A stretch of 61,624 nucleotides of DNA from Neisseriaceae bacterium HSC-16F19 (GCF_024171525.1 NZ_JALJZY010000015.1:1-61624); one strand, 5' to 3'; numbered from the stretch's first letter, positions 1 to 9,445 are shown. The notes: generated from the sequence alone by a model not told the origin. Numbers and translations: made by a program.

Positions 1-2
1 CC

Positions 3-34
3 TGAATGCACGGGTAAGGGATTACCTGCATTCA
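3..34. other. Hairpin at the left window edge
   Basis: TGAATGCA (3-10) pairs with TGCATTCA (27-34), and inside it GGTAA (13-17) pairs with TTACC (22-26), leaving a GGGA loop. It lies beyond the 3' end of the minus-strand glycan operon and could be its terminator, but no T-run is visible on either strand. Bases 35-137 hold no gene I can support; a variant uptake sequence (TTCAGGTAGCCT) lies at 114-125. Confidence 0.35.
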
Positions 35-137
35 AAAGAGCTGCAATGCGCTTGATTAACCGTGTTTGCTGTTGCTGATCGACGGGTCAGTAACACAGTT
101 GCTACCAATCCTTTTCAGGTAGCCTTGTTTGTCGGCG

Positions 138-737
138 CTATCCGTAATGGCGTATCTGTGTCGGCTGTGCCGCTGCGTAACACCGCCATTGCGGCACCCG
201 AATCATTGGGTCGCGCCACACACAGGCGAGCATATGTTCCGCGCCCACCTGTGCGGTGAGGCCGTACCAGCCGCTTTTGCCCCGCACGTGCAGGGTGTGC
301 TTGCGGGGCATCAGGCCGACGGCGGCCATATCTTCAGGAAAATTCAATCCGGCGGCTTTAAGCAGCGCCTCTTTCAGCGTCCACAGTCTGTAAAAATCTT
401 CACACTGCCAGCCTTGGTGTGCCAGCCATGCGGCCTCACTGGGGCTGCATATCCATGCGGCCAGGGCGGCAAAGTCGCGCGGGCGCAGGGTTTCGATGTC
501 CACCCCGGCGCTTTGATTCGTGCCGCAGAGCAGGGCGGTATGGCCGCGGCTGTGGCTCAGCGACAATAGCGGTGCGGGTGCGTGCTGTTTCAGGCAGCGG
601 CTCACCTGCCAGTCCTGCCGCTGCGCCAGTGCCGGAGTGACTGCCAAACGCTGTGCGTCGGCCTCGTCCAAGCAGTCGCTGCGGTAATCGGCCGCCAAGC
701 CCTGGCCGCCGATCAGGCAATAGAGTGTCGCCGCCAC
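138..737 (-). CDS. 4'-phosphopantetheinyl transferase, Sfp/HetI type
   Basis: This 199-residue protein is expected to move the phosphopantetheine arm of CoA onto a conserved serine of a carrier protein. The Mg/CoA-binding signature is visible as GVDIE at about residues 78-82 and WTLKEALLKA at about 119-128, and SLSHSRG near 59-65 is the usual N-terminal family motif. The start is a GTG two bases after the stop of the upstream sugar-transferase gene, so the two are probably co-transcribed. No carrier protein or synthase is encoded in the window, so its substrate is unknown. Its position at the end of a glycan operon may be incidental. The family assignment is firm and the substrate is not. Confidence 0.88.
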   Translation of the reverse strand: MAATLYCLIGGQGLAADYRSDCLDEADAQRLAVTPALAQRQDWQVSRCLKQHAPAPLLSLSHSRGHTALLCGTNQSAGVDIETLRPRDFAALAAWICSPSEAAWLAHQGWQCEDFYRLWTLKEALLKAAGLNFPEDMAAVGLMPRKHTLHVRGKSGWYGLTAQVGAEHMLACVWRDPMIRVPQWRCYAAAQPTQIRHYG

Positions 738-739
738 CG

Positions 740-1999
740 CTAGCGTGCTCCAAAACCGGTGAGCATGGTTTTGATGGTCTTAAAGAAAATCAGCACATCC
801 AGCGAAAAAGAAATGTGTTTGATGTAGTAAAAATCATGTTCCACCTTCACTTGGGTGGCGTCTTCATCGGCGGCATAGCCGTGCATCACCTGCGCCCAGC
901 CGGAAATGCCCGGTTTGACGATGTGACGGTAGTTGTAAAACGGAATGCTGTGCTCAAACCCGTCCACAAACGCCTTTTGCTCCGGGCGCGGGCCGATCAG
1001 GCTCATCTCGCCTTTGAGAATATTCCAAAACTGCGGCAATTCGTCGAGGCGGGTCTTGCGGATAAAACGGCCGACGCGGGTAATGCGCGCATCCCCCTGT
1101 GTGGCAAATTGCGCGCCGTGGCGTTCCGAATCCATGCCCATGCTGCGGAATTTGTAGATTGTGAATTCGCGTCCGCGCTGGCCGACACGGTTTTGCACAA
1201 ACAGCGCCGGGCCGGGGCTTTCCAGGCGGATGGCGGCGGCGGTAAGCAGCATCAGCGGCACGGTCACGGGCGCGGTCACAAGCACAAACAGCGTATCCAG
1301 CACCTGTTTCAGCCACAGATACACCGGCGAAGGCAGGAGCGAACCCAAGTCGTTTTCATACATATGGCGGATTTTCACCCGTCCGGTCAGCGATTCTTCC
1401 ACCTGGCGGATGTTGTACACCGGCATGCCCTGCAAAGTGCATTCGGCCAAGAATTTCTGCCAGGCGGCGCCCAAATCCGGCGCATGCAGATTGGTGACCA
1501 CCGCACGGCAATGCGGCGGCAGCGGCGCCGGTGCGTCCAGCGCATGCCAGCGGATATGCGCCACTTCAGGCAGCCTGTCCATGCCCGATACCGGAATATA
1601 GGCCAGCGTCTGCACTTGCTGGTGGCGCAGCCACACATGATGGAACAAAAACACGCAGCTCAAAGGCAGGGCGGCGGCGAGGTAATAGACCGAATAAGGC
1701 AGACGCCATACCAGCACCCCTGCCAGACACAGGCCGAACCACGCCAGCGCCACCGGAATCACCGTGCGCTTGGAGCGCTGCCCCGGAAACTGCGCCAGCA
1801 TACGCAAAGTGACCAGTTCCCCCATCAGACTGATCACCACGACAGAATAGCTGACGTGATTGACAGAATGGGGATGAAACCATTCTTCAACCGGCCAGAA
1901 TAATAGTGCCGGTAGCAGCAATGCAGCCGCAAACAACAGCCCTTGCAGCAGGCTATGGCGGAAGGTGGGAGGGGTGGCGGACATGGAGCGGTCAATCAT
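740..1999 (-). CDS. Polyprenyl-phosphate sugar-1-phosphate transferase (initiating glycosyltransferase)
   Basis: Proteins of this family move a sugar-1-phosphate from a UDP-sugar onto undecaprenyl phosphate at the inner membrane, the first step of glycan assembly. The N-terminal half is hydrophobic with several membrane segments. The C-terminal 200 residues form the catalytic domain, with KFRSM, a TRLDELPQ-WNIL region and SLIGPRPE, all typical of the WbaP/PglC fold. The ATG at 1999 was preferred to a TTG at 2020 because it lies four bases after the stop of the DMT gene; another ATG at 1984 is possible. The total length of about 419 residues fits the long exopolysaccharide form with extra N-terminal helices rather than the short PglC form. 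The sugar it transfers cannot be read from sequence. Confidence 0.87.
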   Translation of the reverse strand: MIDRSMSATPPTFRHSLLQGLLFAAALLLPALLFWPVEEWFHPHSVNHVSYSVVVISLMGELVTLRMLAQFPGQRSKRTVIPVALAWFGLCLAGVLVWRLPYSVYYLAAALPLSCVFLFHHVWLRHQQVQTLAYIPVSGMDRLPEVAHIRWHALDAPAPLPPHCRAVVTNLHAPDLGAAWQKFLAECTLQGMPVYNIRQVEESLTGRVKIRHMYENDLGSLLPSPVYLWLKQVLDTLFVLVTAPVTVPLMLLTAAAIRLESPGPALFVQNRVGQRGREFTIYKFRSMGMDSERHGAQFATQGDARITRVGRFIRKTRLDELPQFWNILKGEMSLIGPRPEQKAFVDGFEHSIPFYNYRHIVKPGISGWAQVMHGYAADEDATQVKVEHDFYYIKHISFSLDVLIFFKTIKTMLTGFGAR

Positions 2000-2003
2000 A
2001 GGA

Positions 2004-2981
2004 TCAGGTATGGCGGGCAAACAGCAATAAGCCGCCGATAATCATCATCATGCCGACGGTGCTCACCAATGAAGGCAGCGGGGTGGCCAACAGGATGATG
2101 CCGCCGATCAGGGCAAAAATAATTTCCGTGGCCTGGGTGGCATCCACGGCGGCCACTTGCCCGGGGGTGGTGGCGAGGCTGCGGGCATACAAAAACACGG
2201 CAGTGCCGATCACCCCGGCACTGAGCGCCACCAGCAAAGCCATGCCCGCTTGGGCGGCTGAGGGCGGTGGCGGCTGTACCGCAAGGCCCAGCAGCAACCA
2301 TAAGGGCAAGGAACCGGCAGACAGCAAACACACTTTATGGAGCGGATTGCCCAGCTTGTCGGCGGGAATCTGCGGCAGCCGCCCGAGCAGCTTTTGCCGC
2401 CAGCCGGACAGCCCGGCCGGGTTGCCGTGGCCGGCCTGCCACACCAGCTGGTTGCCGATGGGAAAACAAAATGCCGCCAGCAAGGCGGGCAGGGCGCCCA
2501 AGAGCCATAAATTCTGCATCTCGGCGGGCGCACGGGCCCGGCTTTCGCCCCAATTGGCCAACACAATACCGGCAAAGATAATGCAGGCATAGAGCAGCAC
2601 GCGGGGGCGGAAACGTTGGCCGAACAGCGCCAGCACCAGCAGGCTGGCCACCACGGTAAACAAATAGGTGGAGGTAATCACCCAAGCCGGGGCATGGTCG
2701 GCACTGAACGCCAGCCAGCCGTAGGCACCGAGGCCGATGCTGCCGCTCAAACACCAAAACAGCGGCTGCTGCCGCCACAAACCCAGCACCTGGCGCAGCC
2801 CGCGACTGCGGCCCTGCTCTTGCAGCACAATCAGCAGCAGCGACAGCAACAGCATAAACAGGCAGCGTAGGCTGGCCGACCAAAACCAATGCCCGCCTTG
2901 CACGCTCATCAACTCGTACAGGACAAAGGAGGTACTGAAAAATGCGGCACCCAAAAGGCCGCAGGCGAGCATTTTCAACAT
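2004..2981 (-). CDS. DMT/EamA-type multi-spanning membrane transporter
   Basis: This protein of about 325 residues is almost entirely hydrophobic, with roughly ten predicted membrane helices and an internal duplication typical of the drug/metabolite transporter superfamily. It sits between a glycosyltransferase (4-base gap upstream) and the initiating sugar transferase, all on the minus strand, so it is inside the glycan operon. DMT proteins in such loci sometimes act as small-molecule exporters or lipid-linked sugar translocators. Here the polysaccharide-type flippase is a separate gene at 6493-7758, so the cargo is unknown. The membrane architecture is visible; the transport role is inferred. 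Confidence 0.78.
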   Translation of the reverse strand: MLKMLACGLLGAAFFSTSFVLYELMSVQGGHWFWSASLRCLFMLLLSLLLIVLQEQGRSRGLRQVLGLWRQQPLFWCLSGSIGLGAYGWLAFSADHAPAWVITSTYLFTVVASLLVLALFGQRFRPRVLLYACIIFAGIVLANWGESRARAPAEMQNLWLLGALPALLAAFCFPIGNQLVWQAGHGNPAGLSGWRQKLLGRLPQIPADKLGNPLHKVCLLSAGSLPLWLLLGLAVQPPPPSAAQAGMALLVALSAGVIGTAVFLYARSLATTPGQVAAVDATQATEIIFALIGGIILLATPLPSLVSTVGMMMIIGGLLLFARHT

Positions 2982-2984
2982 GGC

Positions 2985-4127
2985 TTAGGACGGATTGTTT
3001 TCAGGCAGCATCAGCGCCATCAGGCGGCGGTTAATCGTGTCGGCGTCAAATTGTGCGGCCGCCATTGTACGGCTTTCCTGCGCCATATGCTGCACTTGCG
3101 CCGGATTTTCGATGCAGTGCAGCATGGCGGCGGCCAGTGCGTCGGCATCATAAGGCGGTATCAGCAGGCCGTTCACACCGTGGGCCACGGTATCGCGGCA
3201 GCCGGGCACGTCGGTGGTGATCACCGCCCGACCCACCGCCATGGCTTCTTGGGTGCTGCGCGGAAAGCCTTCGCGGTAGGAGGGCAGCACAAACACATGG
3301 TGCGCCGCCAGTTCGCCCGCCACATCGTCGCTGTGGGCGATATGCCGCACCGTGCCGCGTTGCAGATGGGCGTACAGCGCATCGGGGCTGAGCGCAAACG
3401 GGTTGCCGTGGTCGAAACCGCCAATCAGGGTGATGCGGGTGGCCGGATAGCGGGCGTGCACCTGTTCCGCTGCCTGCAACAGTTCAAACACGCCTTTTTC
3501 GCGCAGCAGGCGGCCGACAAATACAAACGACACCGGCCCTTGGGGCAGCGTTTGCGGCGGATAGTCGGCCAAGTTTAAACCGATGGCGCCGAGTATCACG
3601 GTTTGGCGGGTGCGGATGCGGTGCTGTTCGAGCAAATCGCGGCGGTCATCGTCATTGAGCAGGATCACGGTATCCAGCAAAGGCAGAGCCAGGCGGTACA
3701 GGGCTGCCTGAATGCGCTGTATGCGCCGTGCCTGTGCGCTGTAACCGGCGGCATGGCGGGTAAAGGCATTGCCCAAGCCTTCTATCATGCCCACCCGTCG
3801 CGGTACCCCCGCCAGTTTGGCGGCAAACGCACCGAAAATCACCGGTTTGACAAAGCAGGCGAGCATGGCGTCCATGTTTAATCGGCGCAGCTGCCGTGCC
3901 AGCCGCCAGGTGGCGAGCAGGTCTTTGAACGGATTTATGCCGCGGCTGTTTAAGGTATAGGGCACGGCCATACCGCCGAGCTTCTGCAAGGCCTGGCGGC
4001 TGGCGGCATCGAAATCGGGGGCGAAGCAATACACTTCATGTCCGCTCTCGGCCAGCATGCGGATAAGGTCGCGGCGGAAAAGAAGCATAATGTGGGCGAA
4101 ATTGGTGAGTAGGGCAATGCGGGCCAT
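2985..4127 (-). CDS. Glycosyltransferase, GT4-like
   Basis: This 380-residue protein is a GT-B fold glycosyltransferase. The N-terminal half carries the acceptor-side segment FAHIMLLFRRDLIRMLAESG. The C-terminal half has the nucleotide-sugar pattern FVGRLLREKGVFELLQAA followed by PSYREGFPRSTQEAMAVGRA, whose EGFPRSTQEA is the usual E-x7-E region of the GT4 family. It probably adds one sugar to the lipid-linked oligosaccharide on the cytoplasmic face. It starts 10 bases after the stop of the next upstream glycosyltransferase. Donor and linkage cannot be deduced. Confidence 0.85.
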   Translation of the reverse strand: MARIALLTNFAHIMLLFRRDLIRMLAESGHEVYCFAPDFDAASRQALQKLGGMAVPYTLNSRGINPFKDLLATWRLARQLRRLNMDAMLACFVKPVIFGAFAAKLAGVPRRVGMIEGLGNAFTRHAAGYSAQARRIQRIQAALYRLALPLLDTVILLNDDDRRDLLEQHRIRTRQTVILGAIGLNLADYPPQTLPQGPVSFVFVGRLLREKGVFELLQAAEQVHARYPATRITLIGGFDHGNPFALSPDALYAHLQRGTVRHIAHSDDVAGELAAHHVFVLPSYREGFPRSTQEAMAVGRAVITTDVPGCRDTVAHGVNGLLIPPYDADALAAAMLHCIENPAQVQHMAQESRTMAAAQFDADTINRRLMALMLPENNPS

Positions 4128-4136
4128 GGCGGGTAC

Positions 4137-5249
4137 TTAGGCGTGGTTCTGGCTTAATGATTGATAGAGTTGTTGCAGTAATCGGCTTTTGTCGATCAGC
4201 GGTGCGGCGGCCTCGCGCACCTGTTCGCGGCTGACGGAACGCAGACTTTGGGCATAGTCCAAAATGGCGTCCATATCTGCCGGGCCGTGGCGGTAATAGC
4301 TAAAGTCCGGCGGGAATACATCGGCGTGACCGCTGTACACCGGCAGCCCTTGGCTCAGGTATTCGCGTACCTTGAGGGTGCAGGCTTGGATCATGTTTTT
4401 GCGAAACAGCGCAAACGAAGACAGGCCCAGCCAACATTGCTGCGCCAGGGTGTCGATGGCGGGTTTGTCGAGCAGACCGTGCAGACGGATGCGGCTGTCG
4501 GCGGCGGCTTGGGACTGCTGTGCCGGACTGAGGCGGCCGACCAGATGCAGGGTAAATGGCCGTGGGCAGGCTGCGGCCGCGGCGAGCACGAGATCAAGGC
4601 CGTGCCAGGCATAGAAATCACTGGCCACAAACAAAAGTTCGATGTGTTTTGGGCGGCGTGTATCGTACAGAGGGCCGCTATCTGTAGCATAACCATTGGG
4701 ATAAATCCATGCGGGCTGCTGCGAACGGCCACCCCGTGCCTGTTCGTAGGCGGCCAGTTCGGGGGTGACCCCGATGAGACCGTGGGCGGCGGAAATACTG
4801 CGGCGGCCCAGCCATTGCTCCAAGGCGGCGCGCACTCGTGCACCGGCCGTGCCGGGCAGGGCCAGTTCCGGCACTTCGAAAGAATGGTGCAGCAGCCATA
4901 CCGGTTTGCGGCAGCGGCGGATAAAGGCCAGCTGCCAGGGGTCGTGTACATAGTGGCGCAGCACATGGATGTCGCAGTCCTGTTGCAGCAGCCAGTCATG
5001 GTAACGGCGGCGCAAGGCCAGCCAGTTGCGCATTTTCAGCCAGGTCGGAGCGCTGCTGCTGTGGCGTATGCCGTGATCGACCTGTTCGATGGCTGTTGGG
5101 GTCTGCCCGGGCAGTTCGGGACGGTACATCACCGTGCGCCAAGGCAGGTTTAGTGCGGTGGCGGCCTCTTGTTCCAGCTGCATTTGTTGCAGCATGCCCG
5201 AAGGCGGGGTGAGCAGACAGGCAGAATGCAGGATACGCGGTGTATTCAT
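4137..5249 (-). CDS. Glycosyltransferase of the same locus
   Basis: This 370-residue protein has the layout of a GT-B glycosyltransferase: an N-terminal acceptor half, then a Rossmann-like C-terminal half beginning near LFVASDFYAWHGLDLVLAA and a late segment KVREYLSQGLPVYSG in the position of the donor-binding region. The E-x7-E motif is less canonical than in its neighbours. Its ATG overlaps the TGA of the upstream glycosyltransferase (5246-5249), indicating translational coupling. Its likely role is one transfer step in assembling the oligosaccharide repeat. Specificity is unknown. Confidence 0.75.
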   Translation of the reverse strand: MNTPRILHSACLLTPPSGMLQQMQLEQEAATALNLPWRTVMYRPELPGQTPTAIEQVDHGIRHSSSAPTWLKMRNWLALRRRYHDWLLQQDCDIHVLRHYVHDPWQLAFIRRCRKPVWLLHHSFEVPELALPGTAGARVRAALEQWLGRRSISAAHGLIGVTPELAAYEQARGGRSQQPAWIYPNGYATDSGPLYDTRRPKHIELLFVASDFYAWHGLDLVLAAAAACPRPFTLHLVGRLSPAQQSQAAADSRIRLHGLLDKPAIDTLAQQCWLGLSSFALFRKNMIQACTLKVREYLSQGLPVYSGHADVFPPDFSYYRHGPADMDAILDYAQSLRSVSREQVREAAAPLIDKSRLLQQLYQSLSQNHA

Positions 5250-6496
5250 GTTTCAGGCAGCCTGTGCAAAGGACGGTGCAGGATATGCCCGGCCAGTTGG
5301 TGTGCATTGTTGACGGCATGGTGGTGGGTTTGCCAAAAAGCAGCAGGCCGGAGCGTGCGGGCATCGGCCAGCAGGTCGGTCAGGGCATCGGCCATGTCGT
5401 GCACACTGCTGTCGGCATCCACCAGGCGGCCGCTGCCCAATGCGCTACCGACAATCTCTGCCGTACCGCCGACGTCCGTGGCCAGCACCGGAATACCGCA
5501 AGAAAGGGCTTCCATGATGCTTACAGGGATACCCTCGCTGCTGCTGAGGTTGAGCAGGGCAGCTACCGGATGGCGGGTATAGAAATCGACAATGGCCTTG
5601 TTGTCGCACTGTCCGGCCAGATGTACCTGTAGATTGGGCGGTGCATCTTGGCAAGCCGCACGCAGTTCAGGCAGCAGCGGGCCGTCGCCAAAATGATGCC
5701 AGTGCAGGGTTTGATCAGCTGCATGGCGGCGGGCGAAATCGGCGACGACCGCATAAATCAGTGCCACCCGTTTGAGGGCAATCACGCTGGAGCAGCTGAC
5801 CAATATCAGCGTACCGTCGGCGGCCGGTGCACGCGGTACGGCCGGCGGCGGCAGGGTGCCCAGTTTGTTGAGTACGGCTTTGTGCGGATCCAGTCGGCAG
5901 GCTTGCAAGCGCTGTTGCAGATGGCGCTGACCATGGGCGGAGATGGCTATTAATGCACGGGCGCGGGCAAATACAGGCTGCCTGAAAGGAATATAACCCT
6001 GCTGCCGTGTTTCATACAAATCAAAGCCGTGCAGGCGCATATAATGCGGATGCGGCAAATGGGCAAGCCAGGGCAGGGCATAGGCGGCACCGGCACCCCA
6101 AAAGGCATATATATCGGTGTCCGGGTCGGCCTGCAGATGCGGATAGACGGCGGCAGCCAGCGCACGACCCTGCAGGCAGGCGAGGATAAAGTTTTTCAGA
6201 TGAACGGGCTTGCGGATGGCGGCGCGGTCTTGGCGCCACAGCTGCCATACGGTCCGCCACGAGGCACGGTTCAACAGGCCGCGCCACAGGATGGCCGCAG
6301 GCGTATTCAGTTTGGGGCCGGGTAATACGGTGGTGTTGGCGGGCAGAGGCCAGTGTTCGGTATCCGGGCGGGATTGCAGCGGACACACGATTACCCGTTT
6401 GTAATATTGTGCCAAGGTCGGCAATTCGTTTTTCACAAAATGGCCGTCGCCTGCGCGCATGGGGTATTGGTGGGTGAGCAGCAGCAAGGTACTCAT
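5246..6496 (-). CDS. Glycosyltransferase, GT4 family
   Basis: This protein of about 416 residues starts at the ATG at 6496, which overlaps the TGA of the flippase gene in an ATGA junction. The open frame continues further upstream but only as an out-of-frame read of the flippase. The N-terminus (LLLTHQYPMRAGDGHFVKNE) and the C-terminal SEGIPVSIMEALSCGIPVLA followed by DVGGTAEIV are characteristic of GT4 enzymes that use nucleotide-sugar donors. It ends in an ATGA overlap with the following glycosyltransferase. The donor sugar is not predictable. Confidence 0.87.
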   Translation of the reverse strand: MSTLLLLTHQYPMRAGDGHFVKNELPTLAQYYKRVIVCPLQSRPDTEHWPLPANTTVLPGPKLNTPAAILWRGLLNRASWRTVWQLWRQDRAAIRKPVHLKNFILACLQGRALAAAVYPHLQADPDTDIYAFWGAGAAYALPWLAHLPHPHYMRLHGFDLYETRQQGYIPFRQPVFARARALIAISAHGQRHLQQRLQACRLDPHKAVLNKLGTLPPPAVPRAPAADGTLILVSCSSVIALKRVALIYAVVADFARRHAADQTLHWHHFGDGPLLPELRAACQDAPPNLQVHLAGQCDNKAIVDFYTRHPVAALLNLSSSEGIPVSIMEALSCGIPVLATDVGGTAEIVGSALGSGRLVDADSSVHDMADALTDLLADARTLRPAAFWQTHHHAVNNAHQLAGHILHRPLHRLPET

Positions 6497-7758
6497 GCGG
6501 ACCCCGGCTTGCGGCTGTACACCCCAATCATGGCGATGAATATCAGCAGCAGTACGCTCATGGCGGCAGAGACTTGGCCCAAAGTGTCCAACAGATTGCC
6601 TTGATGATGATAAATCAGGAGCAGCGGAGTGAGGGCATAGACTACGGAAAACAACAGCAAGGGCAGTTGGCGCTGGCTGATGAGGAAGAAGCCGGACAGG
6701 GGTGAACTGATAAAGTTGAGATACAGCCACGGCGTCAGAACCCGGGCAATATCGCCGGCCGTGTGCCATTCCTGGCCGAATATCCATGGAAACAGGCTGG
6801 GTGCAGTGGCATACAGCAGTGCAAACGGCAGTGCTCCGGCCAGCGCCAGGCTGCCGAGGCTACGGCGCAGCAGTCGGGGCAATTCGGCGGGTGGGGTGGC
6901 AGCCATTTTTTGGAACAACACTTGGGACAGGGCGCTGTTGATCAGCGAGACCGGTGCCTGCACAATGCGCCATGCTAGGGTAAATTGGCCCAGAAGTGCC
7001 TGGGAAAAGGCATGGGCGAGCATAAAGTTGATGCCGTTCAGACGCAGGGCATCCACAACGGCATTGGGGCCGTTGAGCAGGGGCATGTGACGGTAGCGGT
7101 AGAGCAGTGCTTTTTGCCGGCCGGGAGTGTCTTTCTGTACAGGCAGATCTGATCTGATCCGATGCTGCAGCGACCACAGTGCGGCGAATTGTCCGGCCAG
7201 CGTACCCACGACCAGACCGGTTACGCCCCATGTCGGCACCAGCCCCAAGCCGATTTGCGCGGTGGTGGTGGTGGTGCTCTGCAGCACTTTATTGCGGCTC
7301 ATCAGGCGGTATTGCTGACGGCGGTTGAGCCAGTTGAGGCTGATTTGCAGCAAAGCGAGCAGCAACACATGAGCACCGGCCAGATAAAGCCAAAAACTCA
7401 AGTCGGGGCTGCGCAGTAAGGCGGCTAGCGGATCGGCATACAGCAACAAAAGGAGGGTAAACAGCAGTGCGGTGATCACGCTGATGCGGCGGCACAGGTG
7501 CAGCAGACGGGCGGCATCGGCGTCATCGGACGCCATGATGATGGCGGGCTCATAGCGCAGACAGGCGAGAGTCAGCAGTGCGTTGACCACGGCCAGATAC
7601 AGGGCCAGCAAACCGAAGTCGGTAGGGGTATACAGCCGGGTGAGTAACGGGCTGGCCAGTAAGGGGATGAGTTGCGCCAGCACCGTGCCCGTCAGCAGCA
7701 TGGCAACATGACGGGCAAAGGTGGGGCGCCGGGTTTGGTCTGACGGATTTACGGACAC
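6493..7758 (-). CDS. Wzx/PglF-type oligosaccharide flippase
   Basis: This 421-residue, strongly hydrophobic protein has about twelve membrane segments and the N-terminal pattern LTGTVLAQLIPLLASPLLTR followed by LYTPTDFGLLALY, typical of the MATE/MVF-like polysaccharide flippases (Wzx, RfbX, PglF). It should move the completed undecaprenyl-linked oligosaccharide across the inner membrane. It overlaps the aminotransferase gene by 10 bases and the next glycosyltransferase by an ATGA. No recognisable Wzy polymerase or Wzz regulator gene is present in the window. Confidence 0.87.
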   Translation of the reverse strand: MSVNPSDQTRRPTFARHVAMLLTGTVLAQLIPLLASPLLTRLYTPTDFGLLALYLAVVNALLTLACLRYEPAIIMASDDADAARLLHLCRRISVITALLFTLLLLLYADPLAALLRSPDLSFWLYLAGAHVLLLALLQISLNWLNRRQQYRLMSRNKVLQSTTTTTAQIGLGLVPTWGVTGLVVGTLAGQFAALWSLQHRIRSDLPVQKDTPGRQKALLYRYRHMPLLNGPNAVVDALRLNGINFMLAHAFSQALLGQFTLAWRIVQAPVSLINSALSQVLFQKMAATPPAELPRLLRRSLGSLALAGALPFALLYATAPSLFPWIFGQEWHTAGDIARVLTPWLYLNFISSPLSGFFLISQRQLPLLLFSVVYALTPLLLIYHHQGNLLDTLGQVSAAMSVLLLIFIAMIGVYSRKPGSA

Positions 7759-8825
7759 AGATGTTCGAGAATGCGTGCCTGGTCGGCCGCACTCAGATAG
7801 GGATGGAAGGGCAGGCTCATCACTTCGGCCGCCACGGCATCACCCACCGGCAAAACCGCATCGCTGGCAACGGCAGGCTGGCGGTTGAGCGGAATGGGGT
7901 AGTGCACGGCAGTGGGAATGCCGGCCTCTTTGAGGGCTGCCTGAACACGCTCGCGCTCCGCTACGCGGATGGTGTATTGCGCCCAAGCGCTGATATTGTG
8001 CTCCGCCACTTTGGGCGTGGTTTGGATGCCGATATTGTGGAGGCCTTCGGTATAGCGTTGGGCCACTTCTTGGCGCAGGCGGATTTCGTCATCCAAAATG
8101 GCCAGCTTGGGCAGCAAAATGGCGGCTTGCAGGGTATCGAGGCGGCTGTTCACGCCAACGCGGATATGATGGTAGCGGCGGTCTTGACCGTGGCGGGCAA
8201 TCTGGCGCATCACCGTGGCCAGCTCGTTGTCGTTGGTAAAAATGGCACCGCCGTCGCCATAGCAGCCCAGCGGTTTGGTGGGGAAGAAACTGGTGCAGGA
8301 AATGGTGGTCAGGTTGCCGGATTTGCGGCCTTTGTAGCTGGCACCGAAACTTTGGGCAGCGTCTTCAATCACCGGCAGTCCGTGTTCGGCGGCAATGGCA
8401 TTGATGGCATCAAAATCGGCGCATTGGCCGTAGAGCGATACCGCCATGATGGCGCGGGTTTTCGGCGTGATGGCCGCTGCGATGGCAGCCGGGTCGATAT
8501 TGTAGCTGTCGGCATCAATGTCCACATATACCGGTTTGGCACCAAGCAGGGCGGCGGTTTCGGCGGTGGCGATATAGGTAAAGCCGGGGATGATCACTTC
8601 GTCACCCGCACCGACACCGAGGGCCATCAGGGCAATTTGCAGTGCATCGGTGCCGTTGGCCACGGTGATGCAGTGCTGTGCGCCGCAATAGGCAGCCAGT
8701 TTTTCTTCCAGTTCGGCCACTTCGGGGCCGAGTATGTATTGGCCGTGGGCCAATACTTTTTGGATATTGGCGTCGATTTCGGCCTTGATGCGCTGCTGTT
8801 GCGCCTGTAAATCGATAAATTGCAT
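7749..8825 (-). CDS. wbpE: UDP-3-keto-sugar aminotransferase, WbpE-like (DegT/DnrJ/EryC1 family)
   Basis: This 358-residue PLP enzyme shows the family pattern VANGTDALQIAL near residues 55-66, EDAAQSFGA near 154-162 and the PLP-binding lysine in SFFPTKPLGCYGDGGA at about K184. With wbpA, wbpB and wbpD next to it, it most likely moves an amino group from glutamate to the 3-keto group of UDP-2-acetamido-3-oxo-glucuronic acid. Related aminotransferases act on 4-keto sugars; the 3-keto assignment rests mainly on the neighbouring genes. The stop overlaps the flippase start. Confidence 0.87.
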   Translation of the reverse strand: MQFIDLQAQQQRIKAEIDANIQKVLAHGQYILGPEVAELEEKLAAYCGAQHCITVANGTDALQIALMALGVGAGDEVIIPGFTYIATAETAALLGAKPVYVDIDADSYNIDPAAIAAAITPKTRAIMAVSLYGQCADFDAINAIAAEHGLPVIEDAAQSFGASYKGRKSGNLTTISCTSFFPTKPLGCYGDGGAIFTNDNELATVMRQIARHGQDRRYHHIRVGVNSRLDTLQAAILLPKLAILDDEIRLRQEVAQRYTEGLHNIGIQTTPKVAEHNISAWAQYTIRVAERERVQAALKEAGIPTAVHYPIPLNRQPAVASDAVLPVGDAVAAEVMSLPFHPYLSAADQARILEHLCP

Positions 8826-8836
8826 GGTTTTCCTTT

Positions 8837-9430
8837 TCAGGCAGCCTCAATACGGCTCACACAGCCCTGTTGCAGGCGGTAACGGACACCACTGTGCGGA
8901 CACAGTGCTTCACCGTCACCTTCCAAAGGCAGATCCAATTGCTCGCCATATTCGCTGATCCAGCCGATTTGGCGTGCGGGTACGCCTACCATCAGCGCAT
9001 AATCAGGCACGTCTTTGTTAATTACAGCACCCGCACCGATAAAGGCAAAGCGGCCGATGGTGACCCCGCAGACGATGGTGCAGTTGGCTCCGAGCGAGGC
9101 ACCGGTTTTGACCAAGGTGGGACGGTATTCACTTTTACGCTCGATGAGTGCGCGCGGATTGTAGACATTGGTGAATACCATGCTGGGGCCGCAAAATACG
9201 CCGTCTTCCAAGCTTACATCGTCATAGACCGAGACATTGTTTTGGATTTTGCACTGGTTTCCAATGCGGACGCGGTTGCCGACAAATACATTTTGTCCCA
9301 GCGAGCAGTTGTCGCCGATACGGGCTCCACCACAGACATGGACAAAATGCCAGATACGGCTGCCGGCACCGATTTGGGCACCGGGATCAATAATGGCACT
9401 GGGATGGGCGGTATAGGGTGGAGTGTTCAT
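8837..9430 (-). CDS. wbpD: UDP-3-amino-sugar N-acetyltransferase, WbpD-like
   Basis: This 197-residue protein is built from left-handed beta-helix hexapeptide repeats (for example IIDPGAQIGAGSRIWHFVHV, IGNQCKIQNNVSVY, LGANCTIVCGVTIG). The first coil and the segment VYDDVSLEDGVFCGPSMVFTN match the WbpD/WlbB acetyltransferases. It should acetylate the 3-amino group made by the WbpE-like enzyme, giving UDP-2,3-diacetamido-2,3-dideoxy-glucuronic acid. It lies between wbpB and wbpE with short gaps of 15 and 11 bases. An uptake sequence overlaps its last codons at 8836-8847. Confidence 0.88.
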   Translation of the reverse strand: MNTPPYTAHPSAIIDPGAQIGAGSRIWHFVHVCGGARIGDNCSLGQNVFVGNRVRIGNQCKIQNNVSVYDDVSLEDGVFCGPSMVFTNVYNPRALIERKSEYRPTLVKTGASLGANCTIVCGVTIGRFAFIGAGAVINKDVPDYALMVGVPARQIGWISEYGEQLDLPLEGDGEALCPHSGVRYRLQQGCVSRIEAA

Positions 9431-9445
9431 GCTCAGGCAGCTTGC

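Noticed and set aside
653..1903. A 416-codon plus-strand frame opposite the sugar transferase
   Set aside because: It has no recognisable motifs and lies entirely antisense to a gene with clear family signatures.
7749..8825. The aminotransferase as PglC/DATDH pathway enzyme of the classic Neisseria pgl locus
   Set aside because: The neighbours are wbpA, wbpB and wbpD homologs, which fit the 3-keto uronic acid route. The PglD dehydratase partner is absent.
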